A DNA stretch of 64,000 nucleotides from Xanthostigma xanthostigma (GCA_963575645.1 OY754467.1:22217001-22281000); one strand, 5' to 3'; counted from the first letter of the stretch, positions 33,310 to 44,392 are shown. Numbers and translations: made by a program. Notes: generated from the letters alone by a model not told the origin.

Positions 33310-34450
33310 GAAGTGAGATATATGAGAAAAATAGACCCAAGTCTCCAAAAAATATTACTTATATTCGATTTGGAAAAATATTCCAAAAAAGTCGTTTTTT
33401 TTAATTTCTTTGTCGAGAAAAATTGAATTTGTTATTAACAAAAAACGAAAAAAAGCCCTTTAAAACTTTGGCAATTTCTCAAAAACTATAAGCAATAGCG
33501 GAAATTGAAAAAAAGATTTTTTAAAGAGGAGAAAATTTCCAATAATAAAGTCTTACGCCGGGAACTTATATTATTTACAGTTATAATTTAACTTTTCAAT
33601 AAACCGTTTCCATTGAAAACAACAAAAATTGTTTAAATAATTAAGCTATAAATTTTTTGCTTCATGGAGCTTTTTTTACATATTATATACCTACTTAACT
33701 TATTATATACTTAACAGATTTATAAAACTTTGTTCATTTTGCTAATTATAATTTTTAAATTTAACAAAATATTGGAAATATGCGAATTTTTTTTAACTGT
33801 AAAAAGTTATAATAAAGGAAATAAATAACTTTTAAATATTTATATGACGTGATCTTGTTAAAAGGGCTCCATAAAGCAAAAAAATTATAGGCCAATTATT
33901 TAAACACTGTTTGTTGTTTTCAATGGAGATGGTTTATGGAAAAAAATTATTTAGTTAACAATGGCCTTACTTTTTTAAAAATAAATGTAAAAAAAAAATT
34001 ACAGAACTTCATTCTTTCAACTGTTAAGATTACACTTGTTTTCAAATTTTTAAAGTGTTATTTAATAGAATAAAAAAAATTATTTTATGTGTTGTACTCT
34101 CTCAACAGGGCGTTGCTTCCGAGCTGTAACGGCCGCGCGGAACCCTATTTTCATCGTTAAATTAAAACTATTAATAATAGAGATAGAGTTTCGGGAGGGA
34201 GACATTATTGAAAATTTTCTCCTCTTTAAGAATCTGTTTTTCAATCTTCGCTATCGCTCCTAGTTTTTCAATAATTGCCACAAATCTGACGGGCTTTTTC
34301 GTCTTTTCGTTTTTTGTTAATAACAAATAACAAATTTTTGTGGGCGAAAAAAATAAAAAAAAACGCTTTTATATTTTTCCGAATCGAATAAGCAATTGCT
34401 CATATTTGTTGGAGACTTGGGTCTATTTTTCTCATATATCTCACTTCTTG
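33310..34450. mobile_element. 1.14-kb fold-back element
   Basis: The left end AAGTGAGATATATGAGAAAA, then ATAGACCCAAGTCTCC, is the inverse of the right end GGAGACTTGGGTCTATTTTT at 34411 and CTCATATATCTCACTTCTT. Pairing continues through AACAAAAAACGAAAAA, AAAGAGGAGAAAATTT and the CCATTGAAAACAACA / TGTTGTTTTCAATGG blocks, so arms span nearly the whole element with a centre near 33.77 kb. The right arm carries an unmatched block of about 200 bp, including the GC-rich GAGCTGTAACGGCCGCGCGG at about 34119. Non-coding. Confidence 0.75.
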
Positions 34451-34552
34451 ACTAAGCTATCCTAATATGTTTGCATTCCGAACCCTACTGAATGAACGCT
34501 TATCTATTATGTTTAAAGTATTATTTTAGTTTATAAAACCCTTGAAAATATA

Positions 34553-34676
34553 TATTAGATATCGTGTCCATCGAGATAATAATTTTTTATTGTACTTGAA
34601 AAAGTCTAAATCTATAGATGAAACGTCGTACATTAATAAATCTAATTTGTCCACTATCCTGCGATTTTCTTATTAA
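34553..34676 (+). repeat. Fragment related to 20530-20740
   Basis: TTAGATATCGTGTCCATCGA and TTTGTCCACTATCCTGCGAT match the minus strand of the 20.5-kb repeat in the same order. The hammerhead-like part and the second hairpin arm are missing. Confidence 0.5.
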
Positions 34677-37600
34677 GTAGTATTTTAGGTTTCATTTTCT
34701 CCAAATTTGGTTGATCTACACGCAATGTTGAAAAGATAACAGGGTGTCGGCGCACCTTTGATGCGTATATGTAGTACTATGTTTGATATTATGGATCCAA
34801 AATAAACAAGCTGTGTCGTATCTTATTAGATAGCTTATACGCCCAATTCCGTGTGAATTCTGCGATAATGGAACTGTACTCGTGAAGCGTTCATCCATAG
34901 GCGGGCTTCCAATGTTCAACAAATTCTTCTTATATCCTCGAAATATCAATTATTGCATTAAGACGCGATTACGTAATTCAAACATGAGCTTTATAATTTA
35001 AAGTATTATTGGCAGCCGTTATTACTTATTGAAGTTTGAGAAGTACATTAAACAACTCTCATTACTCTAAATGACAAGTATAATAGCACGATAAAATGCA
35101 CTGACATGTTTTTAGAGTAAGCAATTTTTCTTATATAGTTATAGTACCCCGTGTTTTCAATTACAACATTCAATTTGAGAGTCTTAACTCTTTACTTAAC
35201 CTGAGTATATTTCTATTAATACATTCCATTTTTACCCACAGCGGAAGGGAGCAGGTATATGCGTTTAGGGTGAGAGATTGTTCGTTCGTTTGTATGTTTG
35301 TTTCTTTGTGCACTCGAATGTTTCCAATTATCTCGAAAATGGTTCGCAATCGATTCAGATGCGGTTTTCTGAAAAGGGTTTTTGCTTATAGTATTAAATA
35401 TTCTTATTATAAATACATTTTTCTAATGTATATCTCCGGATTTTATTTACAAAAGGAAAAAAATTTCTTTTAATATTTAAAATTTTTAGTTTATCAATTG
35501 AAGCAATCGACTCTGAAATTAAAACTATAAAATCGCAAATTTGGTCATAAATTTTAATTTCATAGCTGCCAAGGAGTTCTGATAGTCACAGCAGCAGATT
35601 TTTATTTTATGGAGATCTGTTAAACAAACACTTTATAAAGAAACTTTATTACAAAAATCGCATAAACGAAGCTATAGCGTTCTTAACAATATTGATCAAA
35701 TTCGCAACAGTTTAAAATATCCGCGCCGTAGAATTGAATGACGTAATGGAAAAAGTGAAGAGTTAATCTAATAATTACTCAATATACTCGTATATTGAAC
35801 TTCAAAAAAGAAAAACTAACCATATTTTGAATGTAATGTTTCAAGTTAAGTGAAAAAGTAGTCAGAACATCCATGACTAAGGATGGTTTAAACAATTTTT
35901 CTTCAATTTCAATAATTTTTCAATAAAAAAAAAACGAGTCTGCTTTAGACCACACAATTGAACTTCCTGCCTTAATTTGTTATTATTCACTCGAAAATTC
36001 ACAAAATATGAACTTTAAAATGATTTTACAATTTTACTCACTTTAAACGTATAATATTTAATGTATTGAACAAAATATTAATTTATAAAATTTTTCAAGA
36101 ACGAAATAAACAGTCTAATGTAAGAAGAAAGAAATATAAACATAAAGATAATGAAAACAAAAGTAATACATTGCAATTACTTAGCTCACGTTGGATTTTA
36201 GGCGTAAATCTTTATGAAATATTATTTAAAGTAGGTTTACAAAACTTTTTTCTGTCACCCGATAGCACCATTGGCAAGTAACGTATGTGTCATTCTATTG
36301 TTAATACTGCTTACATTTTCGGCCACCTGATGGCGCCACTAGTATTTGTCATCGTCTTTCTATCTTCACTAACTTATATCTTCCTCTCATCTTCCGTTCG
36401 CCTCGCCCGATCACACTTCCGTAAATCTCTCGTCAGACATTCACCAGCTTACTTCCCAAGTCAAGCGTGCGTAAAGAAGTTTTACTTCAAAAAAATAGAT
36501 TTTATCAAATATTTTAGGTTTAGAGATTTCCAATCTAACCAGGATATAGAACAGCATTTTTAGTTAAAATTTCCCCAAAACTCTTAAAAAGTGTTGCAAA
36601 GATAAATATTTACTCAATAGTTAATTTGACGTATTAAATAAAATACTAAAGAAGTCGGGTTACATGCCTCTTTATTGTCTTTTCTGCAAATAAAAAACAT
36701 TAAGTGGAGTTTTCAATAATTATGAATAACGGGATTGCGGACACATAGGTATAATTCTTTTCTTTTATTGCTTACGTTTTATAAAAAATATTGACTTTGT
36801 CAAAGCTCTGTAATAATGGATATAACAAAATTATTAATTACAAAACAAATTTAAATAAAAATTATAAAAAAATATACATTACCAAAAAATAATTTTTTAA
36901 ATTAGAAAATAAAGTTTATGATAAAAAATTATATTTTTTTTCCACTTTTTATTATGTCAAAAATAAAACAAAAATACTAAACAACACTTTGTTATTTACT
37001 ATGAATTTAAATTTTCAGTAAATTGATACCTAGGTCCTAATTGGTATTGAAAAAAATTCGCTTTAAGTTTTGAATTATCAAATTAGTCGAGTCAATGAAT
37101 ACAAAAGAGGCGTTAATCAAAGATTGAAAAGAAATTATTTTGTTTATTCACTAAGTTCGTGTACAAGTCAAATAATCAAAAGCACTCATCAGTTGGAAGG
37201 CGGTAAATGCAAACATGCGAATTGAATAGCCAACATAACCCACACAACCAAACTGATAATGTAGAATCACACGCATTTAGTTTGAGTATTAACCGCGCGC
37301 TCATGCAATAGACATGAGAGAGTTGCGTAAGGCGGGAAACCAGCATGAGTACACCTTAGAGTTCAGATCATCGTAGTAAATAGACAGAAAATAACGACTA
37401 TATGTCTTTTGCGACACCATATTCAAGGATGACTTTAAGACCTGGCTTAGAATTGATTGATATTTTTCAGAGTTATACAAAAATTACAGCTGTCTTACAA
37501 TTAAAATATGCCCCTAAAGCTATCGCTCAAAGTTTTCTCTTTGAGTACGTCCTGCTCATGTTTTGGCACTCCTAGGACACTTTAGGCGTTATTGAAGACT

Positions 37601-37765
37601 TTCAGCAACTCATATGCATATATTATAGAGATCAGTGCTGTAAAGTCAGCATTCATTTAATCGAAAATATGCTACTATTTTTTAGCAATATTACTGTTTA
37701 ACAATATTATGTTATGCTAATATAGCAAGTATTGTTAAATTCACTCTCTCTTTCTTACAATATAA
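34677..37765. other. 3 kb without recognised genes
   Basis: No domain-bearing frame is seen. A retroelement-tail-like phrase lies at 35280-35390 (GTTTGTATGTTTGTTTCTTT, AATCGATTCAGATGCGGTTT). The frame at 36285-36563 is pyrimidine-rich and less AT-rich than its surroundings, but matches nothing that I know. 36780-37000 is extremely AT-rich. Confidence 0.4.
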
Positions 37766-37848
37766 TATTGTCTAAATTATATTTCCTTAGCTACGCTGGA
37801 AAATTGAAATTTAGTAATAACTATTTTCCATTCTTATCGTCCGTAAAA

Positions 37849-38358
37849 CAGTGTAAACTCTTTATAACGAAACTCAAGGGACCAAGCATTTTTTATCGTT
37901 ATAGAGAGTTACCGTTATATGGAGTGAAGAAAGAAAAACAACCAAATTAACAATAATCTTCAATGTACTGTATAATCTCTTTATAACGAATTTTAAGGGA
38001 CCGAACATTTTTTTCGTTATAAAGAATTTTCGTTATATGGAGGGAAGAAAGAAAAATAACCAATTTTTCAATGTGGTGGAATAATCTTCATTAAATAATA
38101 GGAATTTTTCGATAAGTTTGGCGTCATCAAGTGCTTGTTGAATAGATGGTGATGGTTCAGAATGGTCCTCTTTATGTCTGTAAACATTTTCTGACGCCTA
38201 AATATGAACATATTTCTTCGTAATAGAGAATGGCTGTTGCGTTATAAAGAGGGTATTAATGTATAGGATTTAAGGTAAACCAACCAAATCGTAAAAATTT
38301 CGACGTTATAGGGAGTTTTTCGTTATAACGAAGGACGTTATAAAGAGTTTACACTGTA
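37849..38358 (-). mobile_element. Non-autonomous pogo/Tigger-like element
   Basis: Termini ACAGTGTAAACTCTTTATAA and TTATAAAGAGTTTACACTGT are exact inverses; CAGTGTAAACTC-type ends with TA-rich flanks are typical of pogo/Tigger transposons in insects. TCTTTATAACGA-like words recur internally at about 37978 (ATCTCTTTATAACGAATTTT). On the minus strand near 38100-38170, SEPSPSIQQALDDAKLIEKF is readable, resembling the acidic C-terminal tail of pogo/jerky-type transposases. The remainder of the transposase is deleted. Confidence 0.65.
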
Positions 38359-38361
38359 TTT

Positions 38362-38495
38362 ATTTAAATAAATTCTTAAATAATGGGAAAGTGGACAAAA
38401 TGTGCAATAATTTTACATCTTATTGCCTATAATAAGAGATAATAAAATTGATGCACGTTTTGTTCACTTTCCCATTATTTAAGAATTTATTTAAA
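38362..38495. repeat. 134-bp palindrome
   Basis: AAATTCTTAAATAATGGGAA, AGTGGACAAAA pairs with TTTTGTTCACTTTCCCATTA, TTTAAGAATTT, and the inner ATTTTACATCTTATTG / ATAAGAGATAATAAAAT also pair loosely. It would fold into one long hairpin. Probably a small MITE. Confidence 0.7.
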
Positions 38496-38682
38496 TTATT
38501 ATATTACAGACGATAAGAATGGAAAATAGTTATTACTAATAAGTTTCAATTTTCCAGCGTAGCTAAGGAATAATAACTTAGACAGTTTTGTTGCATTACT
38601 AGCATGCGTTCAAAAAGCTGTATATTGTTATAGTACAGGCATTTTGGATGAACAATGGTCAGCTAGAAGAAATAATTAATAA

Positions 38683-39248
38683 AAGTATTGTACATTTTTT
38701 ACAAGGAACGTTCAAGAGAGTTAAGAGTAAGGTACTAAAAAGTTCCTACTTATATAAAACGAAAAAGGAGTCCGGGCGCAGGGACCCATTTTGAGTTTTC
38801 CTCGCTTAGCCGTTACTCGGACGAAAAATATTATACGTCAAAAATTGAGGCGTTTTTTGTTTTTTGAACATGTTCGGACTGAAAAAGATAGTGAAGAATA
38901 TTAAAAAAAAAAAAATAATTGTGACACATATGCTTTGTTGAAAAAAGTCTACTCTATAATATTTGCCCTATATTTTTTTCGTACGATTAACGGCTTAGAA
39001 GATAAACCAGAAAAACTCGAAACGACTCCGCCCCAGATAGTTTTTTACTCTATAATATAATAATATAATATAATAACTTATTACTTCCATGAAAAATACA
39101 GTGATTTATAAACAAACAAAATACACAAAAATGAAAGTATTTAGGTTCCTTCCAAGGGGTGTTCCAACAACGATGTAAACGGGGACTTTTTAGTACCTTA
39201 TTCCTAATGCTTTTGAGAGTTCCTTGTCAAAAAAATCTATAGTACTTA
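38683..39248. mobile_element. 566-bp fold-back element
   Basis: The left end AAAGTATTGTACATTTTTTA, CAAGGAAC...GAGAGTT and AAGGTACTAAAAAGT is the inverse of the right end ACTTTTTAGTACCTTATTCC, GAGAGTTCCTTGTC. Inner arms CGCTTAGCCGTTACTCGGAC and the inverse of CGTACGATTAACGGCTTAGA also pair. Non-coding; an ATAAT repeat lies at about 39050. Confidence 0.65.
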
Positions 39249-40117
39249 AATATTTCTTCAATAAAGTCTAAATTGCCCGAATTTTAGGCATATCTGAACT
39301 ATTTCCGTACGCACTAACAAGTCACTTTAAATGCCGTTTTGTGGTTGTTATGATTTTGTGTAAGAGTGTGTGAAGCAAGTAAACAGAAAGTAATAATCCG
39401 TCGTCACATCTCTCAAATATTTTTTGAATACCGATTAGTTTCATTATAACCTGCATTATAAAATGCGTGTAAAATGATTTACATACCAATCAATTTATAC
39501 ACGATTATTTGAGAAATTGAATTAATTTTGGTATTCAAATAAACCGTAACGCCTATTTTAACATCATTATCAAATTTTCTATAATTTTTTATTATGTAGG
39601 TACATAAACTAAGACAAAAATACTATTTTAAAAAAACTTTGTTCATATGAATATAGAACATTTAGTAAGCTTTTGTTTTAGATGTTGGCTTCAAAAACGG
39701 TATATATGAGGAATTTCATCTAGGTTCCTTTAAATATCAACTGTACATATAGAAAAAGACACGTATACCAACACTGCAAATACAAACCGACACGCTATTT
39801 ACCAACTGCAGGGCCGACACGTTCACGCAGAAAACCCTTGCGAATTATAAACAAGGAATATAATGCTGATAAATAGAAACTGACGGACTGGTTATTATGT
39901 TTAGGGCTGTACGAAGAAAAATATTTAAAAAAAACCATTATCAATATTTCATCTCGTATAAAAATAAGCCTAGTTGCCTTTAAAAGTAAAACTTTACATG
40001 TTCAAAAATAAAAGCGTAACGAAATAGTGAAACGCCTGTACTCACCACGTAGGTTAGAGTGCGTCGGTGAATGATACTGTCATTCATCGATATTGATCGC
40101 CCCCAATCATTACGAAG
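39249..40117. other. No feature recognised
   Basis: AT-rich spacer before the HINE cluster. Confidence 0.4.
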
Positions 40118-40398
40118 TTTTTGACGTGATAACGTCTTATAAATTGATGAATCACCAATATTATAAATTGATAAAACACCGGCTGCATGTACGAAAAAGT
40201 GTAACGTAACGTTCCTAACGTTCCTAACGTTCGTAACGCGTAACGCATAACGCATAACGCGTAACGTTCCGCCTGACCCTGTGCGTGCTTTTTGCTAATT
40301 TCTCGCTCAATTTAAATCAGATCGGTTTGAAACCAGTCTTAAACGAAAGAGGAGAACATTTTACATAGATTTCGTATAACAGAATTTGCCTAAACAGT
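40118..40398 (+). mobile_element. HINE-like element, copy B (5' half only)
   Basis: Starts TTTTTGACGTGATAACGTCT. It carries the array of TAACG-based units (TAACGTTCC, TAACGCG, TAACGCAT) at 40202-40270, then GGTTTGAAACCAGTCTTAAA and GTATAACAGAATTTGCCTAA. It stops at ACAGTTTTT, where copy C begins. It has no 3' subterminal repeat, so B is a partial direct duplication of the 5' part of C. Confidence 0.75.
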
Positions 40399-41088
40399 TT
40401 TTGACGTGATAACGTCTTATAAATTGATGAATCACCAATATTATAAATTGATAAAACACCGGCTGCATGTACGAAAAAGTGTAACGCGTAACGCGTAACG
40501 CATAACGCATAACGCATAACGCGTAACGTTCCGCCTGACCCTGTGCGTGCTTTTTGCTAATTTCTCGCTCAATTTAAATCAGATCGGTTTGAAACCAGTC
40601 TTAAACGAAAGAGGAGAACATTTTACATAGATTTCGTATAACAGAATTTGCCTAAACAGTTTTTTTATACAAATTTATATAGAAAAATATTTTATACAAA
40701 TTTATATAGAAAAATAGCTGTATAAATGCATTGTTGTCTATTGCATGGCGCGCGAGCGACGCGGTCGGTCGTCTTTGTTTGCCGTACATGGAAATTAGAA
40801 AATAACGTATGTCTTGTCTTAACATGAAAACGGCTGCATTTCTAATGTTTATTTTTTGACATTAGTAGTTTGTGAAATGCAAAGCCTTCTAAGTTAACTA
40901 TTGGAATAACTAATTATTATTAGAACATAATACTTTGTAAGTTGCAAACGTCACTTTTGACATTTCTTATCATTCCGACACCAAGGATAAGCGGATTGAA
41001 ACCAAATTTTGGGAGGTTTAGGTTATGTATTACGGAATACGTTATCACGTAAAACTATCGTCCGTAAACCGACTTTACAGACAACCAA
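40399..41088 (+). mobile_element. HINE-like element, copy C
   Basis: Complete from TTTTTGACGTGATAACGTCT to CTATCGTCCGTAAACCGACT, TTACAGACAACCAA. It has the TAACG array (40481-40530) with a different unit order from B. The GTCCGTAAA/TTTACAGAC hairpin (9 bp, one mismatch, loop CCGAC) stands at the 3' end. Nearly identical to D. The open frame at 40317-40517 is a translation of the array. Confidence 0.78.
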
Positions 41089-41242
41089 TTTTTTTTAATA
41101 TAATAGTTTTTGGCTTCTACACTGATTAATTGATAATTAGCCACGTCAATTACGAAGTTACTCGCTAGTGAAGTAAGGCGAGCGTGTTTCAATTTTCGTT
41201 ATGCTCTTAGTCGTAACAAAACGTCAATAAAGTGAGAGTCTT
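41089..41242. other. Spacer between HINE copies C and D
   Basis: 154 bp of non-repeat sequence; no counterpart is seen at the other copies. Confidence 0.5.
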
Positions 41243-41942
41243 TTTTTGACGTGATAACGTCTTATAAATTGATGAATCACCAATATTATAAATTGATAAA
41301 ACACCGGCTGCATGTACGAAAAAGTGTAACGTAACGTTCCTAACGTTCGTAACGCGTAACGCATAACGCATAACGCGTAACGTTCCGCCTGACCCTGTGC
41401 GTGCTTTTTGCTAATTTCTCGCTCAATTTAAATCAGATCGGTTTGAAACCAGTCTTAAACGAAAGAGGAGAACATTTTACATAGATTTCGTATAACAGAA
41501 TTTGCCTAAACAGTTTTTTTATACAAATTTATATAGAAAAATATTTTATACAAATTTATATAGAAAAATAGCTGTATAAATGCATTGTTGTCTATTGCAT
41601 GGCGCGCGCGCGACGCGGTCGGTCGTCTTTGTTTGCCGTACATGGAAATTAGAAAATAACGTATGTCTTGTCTTAACATGAAAACGACTGCATTTCTAAT
41701 GTTTATTTTTTGACATTAGTATTTTGTGATTTGCAAAGCCTTCTAAGTTAACTATTGGAATAACTAATTATTATTAGAACATAATACTTTGTAAGTTGCA
41801 AACGTCACTTTTGACATTTCTTATCATTCCGACACCAAGGATAAGCGGATTGAAACCAAATTTTGGGAGGTTTAGGTTATGTATTACGGAATACGTTATC
41901 ACGTAAAACTATCGTCCGTAAACCGACTTTACAGACAACCAA
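41243..41942 (+). mobile_element. HINE-like element, copy D
   Basis: Same start, array, TTATACAAATTTATATAGAA doublet (41519-41570), GCGACGCGGTCGGTCGTCTT block and 3' end as copy C, with very few differences. C and D therefore derive from each other or from one source recently. Flanking T-runs lie on both sides. Confidence 0.78.
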
Positions 41943-42005
41943 TTTTTTTTCAAATGTAGAAAGTATCGCCATATTATACCTATAACAAATTTTTATATTT
42001 AATAA

Positions 42006-42156
42006 GTTCGTTCCAAGCAGCCAGCGAACGGTTTCGAAACCGTCACCCGCATGCGCAGTAGGTAAAACGTGTTCTAATATCGCCACTAACAGCTTCGCTT
42101 TACCTACTGCGCATGCGGGTGGTTTCGAAACCGTTCGCTGGCTGTTTGGAACGAAC
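42006..42156. repeat. Near-perfect 151-bp hairpin
   Basis: The left arm GTTCGTTCCAAGCAGCCAGC, GAACGGTTTCGAAACC, CACCCGCATGCGCAGTAGGT pairs with the right arm from 42099 to 42156; the loop is 32 bp. Arms are about 58-61 bp with about 2-3 differences, and each contains the palindromes GGTTTCGAAACC and TGCGCATGCG. The composition is far more GC-rich than the flanks. It could be a short MITE or a structured RNA gene; no copy exists elsewhere in the window. Confidence 0.8.
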
Positions 42157-42539
42157 CTAATGTAAGGGTGGCTGTATAATTCACATTCCAGGTATAGAGG
42201 AGGAACGAATGGTAGTATGCTATTAAATTTAAATTGACGGATAACAATATGGCAGAGTTTCAGAAAGTAAACAGTTTCCGTTATCCCTGAAATACCAGAA
42301 TAATGCGGAAACATTCTCATATTTATTCTCGGTGTTTAAATATCAAAGTAATATTTCTTCTTTTACTATTATACTATGTTTATTATTTTATAAAAAGTGT
42401 CTATTTCTATTTAAATAGATTTTCTTTAATGTAATTCAACACTTTGGCTACTTCTGAGGTAATTTCTAAAAATCTCTACATGTTAAATATTATGTCTTCT
42501 TCAAGTTAGCTTATAAGAAGTGAGCTCTTTACAAGATAC
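42157..42539. other. No feature recognised
   Basis: AT-rich spacer. Confidence 0.4.
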
Positions 42540-43165
42540 GGGGTTAAAAAATAAGTTTGTTACCGATTGTCGGAGGAGGCGGCGGGGGATATGCCGCTTT
42601 AAAGTTCCGGAAAACCAGTTTTTGCTCCATAACTCAGCCATTATCAGGGAGAAAAAATGTTCCAACAAAAGTTGTAGAAAGAACGAATCCGCGTAAGCTC
42701 GTTCCAGACCGGGTCTGATCAGACAACCCGTTCGCGAAATATCGCCATTTTTGTGCGCGAAATTTTGAAAAATTGAATGTCATTATTTTAAAAACCATTA
42801 CAGCTAGGAGCTTAATTTTCTTTTTATTGCAAAGGTATTAAAGACCCCTTCTTTGCACCGGAAGCTAATCGCGGTGGGTCAATAAGAACCGGCAGGAGAG
42901 GGGAAAAACGAATTATTTTAAATCTCCCATAACTTTGGTTCTAATTGACGTATCAAACTAAACCAGACGCCATTTTATTCGTTTTTTAACTTTATGTGGC
43001 AAGTGAAAAAAATTCTCTCAAACTCAACTGCTGCTAGGCGAAATAAAGTATTGTTATATAACTGTCTCTTCCTTATGTTATGTCGTCAAAATTACTTTTT
43101 CTTAGCTACGCAGCAAAATTCAATACTTTTCCTTTTGTACCTTTGCAATAAAAAGAAAATTAATT
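42540..43165. repeat. Anonymous repeat-like block with a short inverted repeat
   Basis: TTAATTTTCTTTTTATTGCA, AAGGTA (42812) is inverted at 43136-43163. The interior is less AT-rich (CGGAGGAGGCGGCGGGGGAT, TCCAGACCGGGTCTGATCAG). CTTAGCTACGCAGCAAAATT at about 43102 resembles the outer arm at 37.78 kb. Element boundaries are not clear. Confidence 0.35.
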
Positions 43166-43240
43166 TTTATTAAATAATATATAGTCTGAAAAAAATAGTC
43201 GATGATTTTATTTATTTGAAGAGCTCTATACATGACATAT
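43166..43240 (+). repeat. End fragment of the snap-back family
   Basis: TATAGTCTGAAAAAAATAGT, CGATGATTTTATTTATTTGA, AGAGCTCTA: right-end sequence as at 29270 and 55345, without loop or partner arm. Confidence 0.5.
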
Positions 43241-43320
43241 GGATATAAATATTTCTAAAAATGGTTCTAAGTTGTTCGGAAGGAGTATGAAACGTCGGAA
43301 ATTTTAATCCGATCTCTAAA

Positions 43321-44392
43321 TGAATCGGTTATTGCGAAAAGGGAACATATCCAACTTTTGGCCATTTTAACTTTTTTACGTAAATTTATTCTTTGAACAT
43401 AAACCCATCATTTGATGCAAAAAAGAAACATATCCGGTTATTTTTATAGTAGCAGCACGCATGAATATTTTCTGGTATGTTCGAAAAGGGAACAAGTGCT
43501 GGATATGTTTCTTTTTCGTACTATAGATGGCGCTAGTAGGTATAGTTGTCAATGCTTTTAGTATCACTTCAAGCAACCGTGTGAGTCTTATTGGAGTTGA
43601 GGACGTTAAAGACAAGAGAAAACGCAGTACTAAGCCCAAAAAACCAAAAATACACACTTTTAAATATCATATCATTCTAAACCGACAGCGAACACCAGTG
43701 TGCAAAAAGGCTTTTATTGGATTACATGGCATAAGTTCAAAGAGAGTCTGGCGCCTATGCACTTTACAAGCCAATCATTCTGAAAATTTGCATAACGCTA
43801 TAATTTTTCATTGTGAACAACTTTTCTTAGTGACACTTTTGCGTACTGTGAACGGAAAAGGTGCTTTACCTGAAACGAAAAGAGATTTTGCTCAACTGTA
43901 AAGGCCTACTTGATTTAAAAAAATCGAAAGTAAACTAAAAATAAGTTTCAGACCAAGTAGGGCAGAATCCCAAAATATGAAATTCCAATTCGAAAATTTT
44001 TGGTCAATTTCACCTATTGTGAACTCAATCCGGGGACACACTGTATATAGAAGATTATTAGAAATTTGTTTTTTCATAATTTTTGTTAAGAAGGAGATAT
44101 TACGAGTATTTCGTTGTATTAATCAATAAAAAAATCTGAAACTAGTAAAATTTTATTATAACCTTATAACCTTCGAAAAGGGAACATGTCCATTTTTGTT
44201 TTTTCAAAAAATTACTTGATGAAGTAATGATAAAATTCTGAAGCCTCGTAGGAATATGAGGTCTATGAAGTTAAATAGTAATATAAAAATAAAATTGATT
44301 AAAACTGAACTCGTTTTCGTAAAATTAGTTTTTTGTCTCTCCTGTAAAATTCAAATTTCCGGTGATGTTCCCTTTTCGAAATAACCGATTCA
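43321..44392 (+). mobile_element. DNA transposon-like element with GGGAACAT repeats
   Basis: Termini TGAATCGGTTATTGCGAAAA, GGGAACAT and ATGTTCCCTTTTCGAAATAA, CCGATTCA form TIRs of about 28 bp. The flank AAAT occurs on both sides (AAAT/GAATCGG and CCGATTC/AAAT), a possible short target duplication. The word CGAAAAGGGAACA recurs inside at about 43478 and 44176, and diverged AAAGAAACATATCC-type copies occur near 43425 and, inverted, near 43500. These may be subterminal transposase-binding sites. It encloses a 124-codon reading frame. Superfamily not assigned. Confidence 0.6.
43527..43901 (+). CDS. Transposon-associated protein fragment, unknown family
   Basis: The 124-aa frame begins MALVGIVVNAFSITSSN. 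It has a basic stretch KDKRKRSTKPKKPK at residues 28-41 and, at residues 58-78, VCKKAFIGLHGISSKRVWRLC. A 'VC...F..LHGIS..RV..' motif is one I associate with multicopy uncharacterised arthropod proteins of transposon origin, but I cannot name the family. The C-terminal part (ETKRDFAQL) ends at a stop. Near-central position between the element's TIRs supports a transposon origin. It is short for a transposase, so it is probably a truncated remnant, and the true start is uncertain. Confidence 0.45.
   Translation: MALVGIVVNAFSITSSNRVSLIGVEDVKDKRKRSTKPKKPKIHTFKYHIILNRQRTPVCKKAFIGLHGISSKRVWRLCTLQANHSENLHNAIIFHCEQLFLVTLLRTVNGKGALPETKRDFAQL

Larger units (their letters stand above)
37766..38595. mobile_element. 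Outer inverted repeat enclosing a pogo-like MITE and a hairpin
   Basis: The left arm (37766-37848; TTCCTTAGCTACGCTGGAAA, ACTATTTTCCATTCTTATCG) and right arm (38504-38591) are inverted copies of about 80 bp. Between them lie, in order, the pogo-like element (37849-38358) and a separate palindrome (38362-38495). A related arm sequence is seen at 43099-43125 (TTCTTAGCTACGCAGCAAAA). This reads as an element with about 80-bp TIRs hit by two later insertions. Confidence 0.65.

Noticed and set aside
36285-36563. 92-codon frame with hydrophobic segments
   Set aside because: The hydrophobic character comes from pyrimidine-rich DNA, and nothing resembles a known membrane protein.
40200-40530. Regular repeats as a CRISPR array
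   Set aside because: Units are 7-9 bp without unique spacers, and the sequence is clearly eukaryotic; they are internal arrays of HINE elements.
41877-42320. 147-codon minus-strand frame
   Set aside because: It crosses the end of HINE copy D and both arms of the 42-kb hairpin, so the repeated peptide segments come from the inverted arms.
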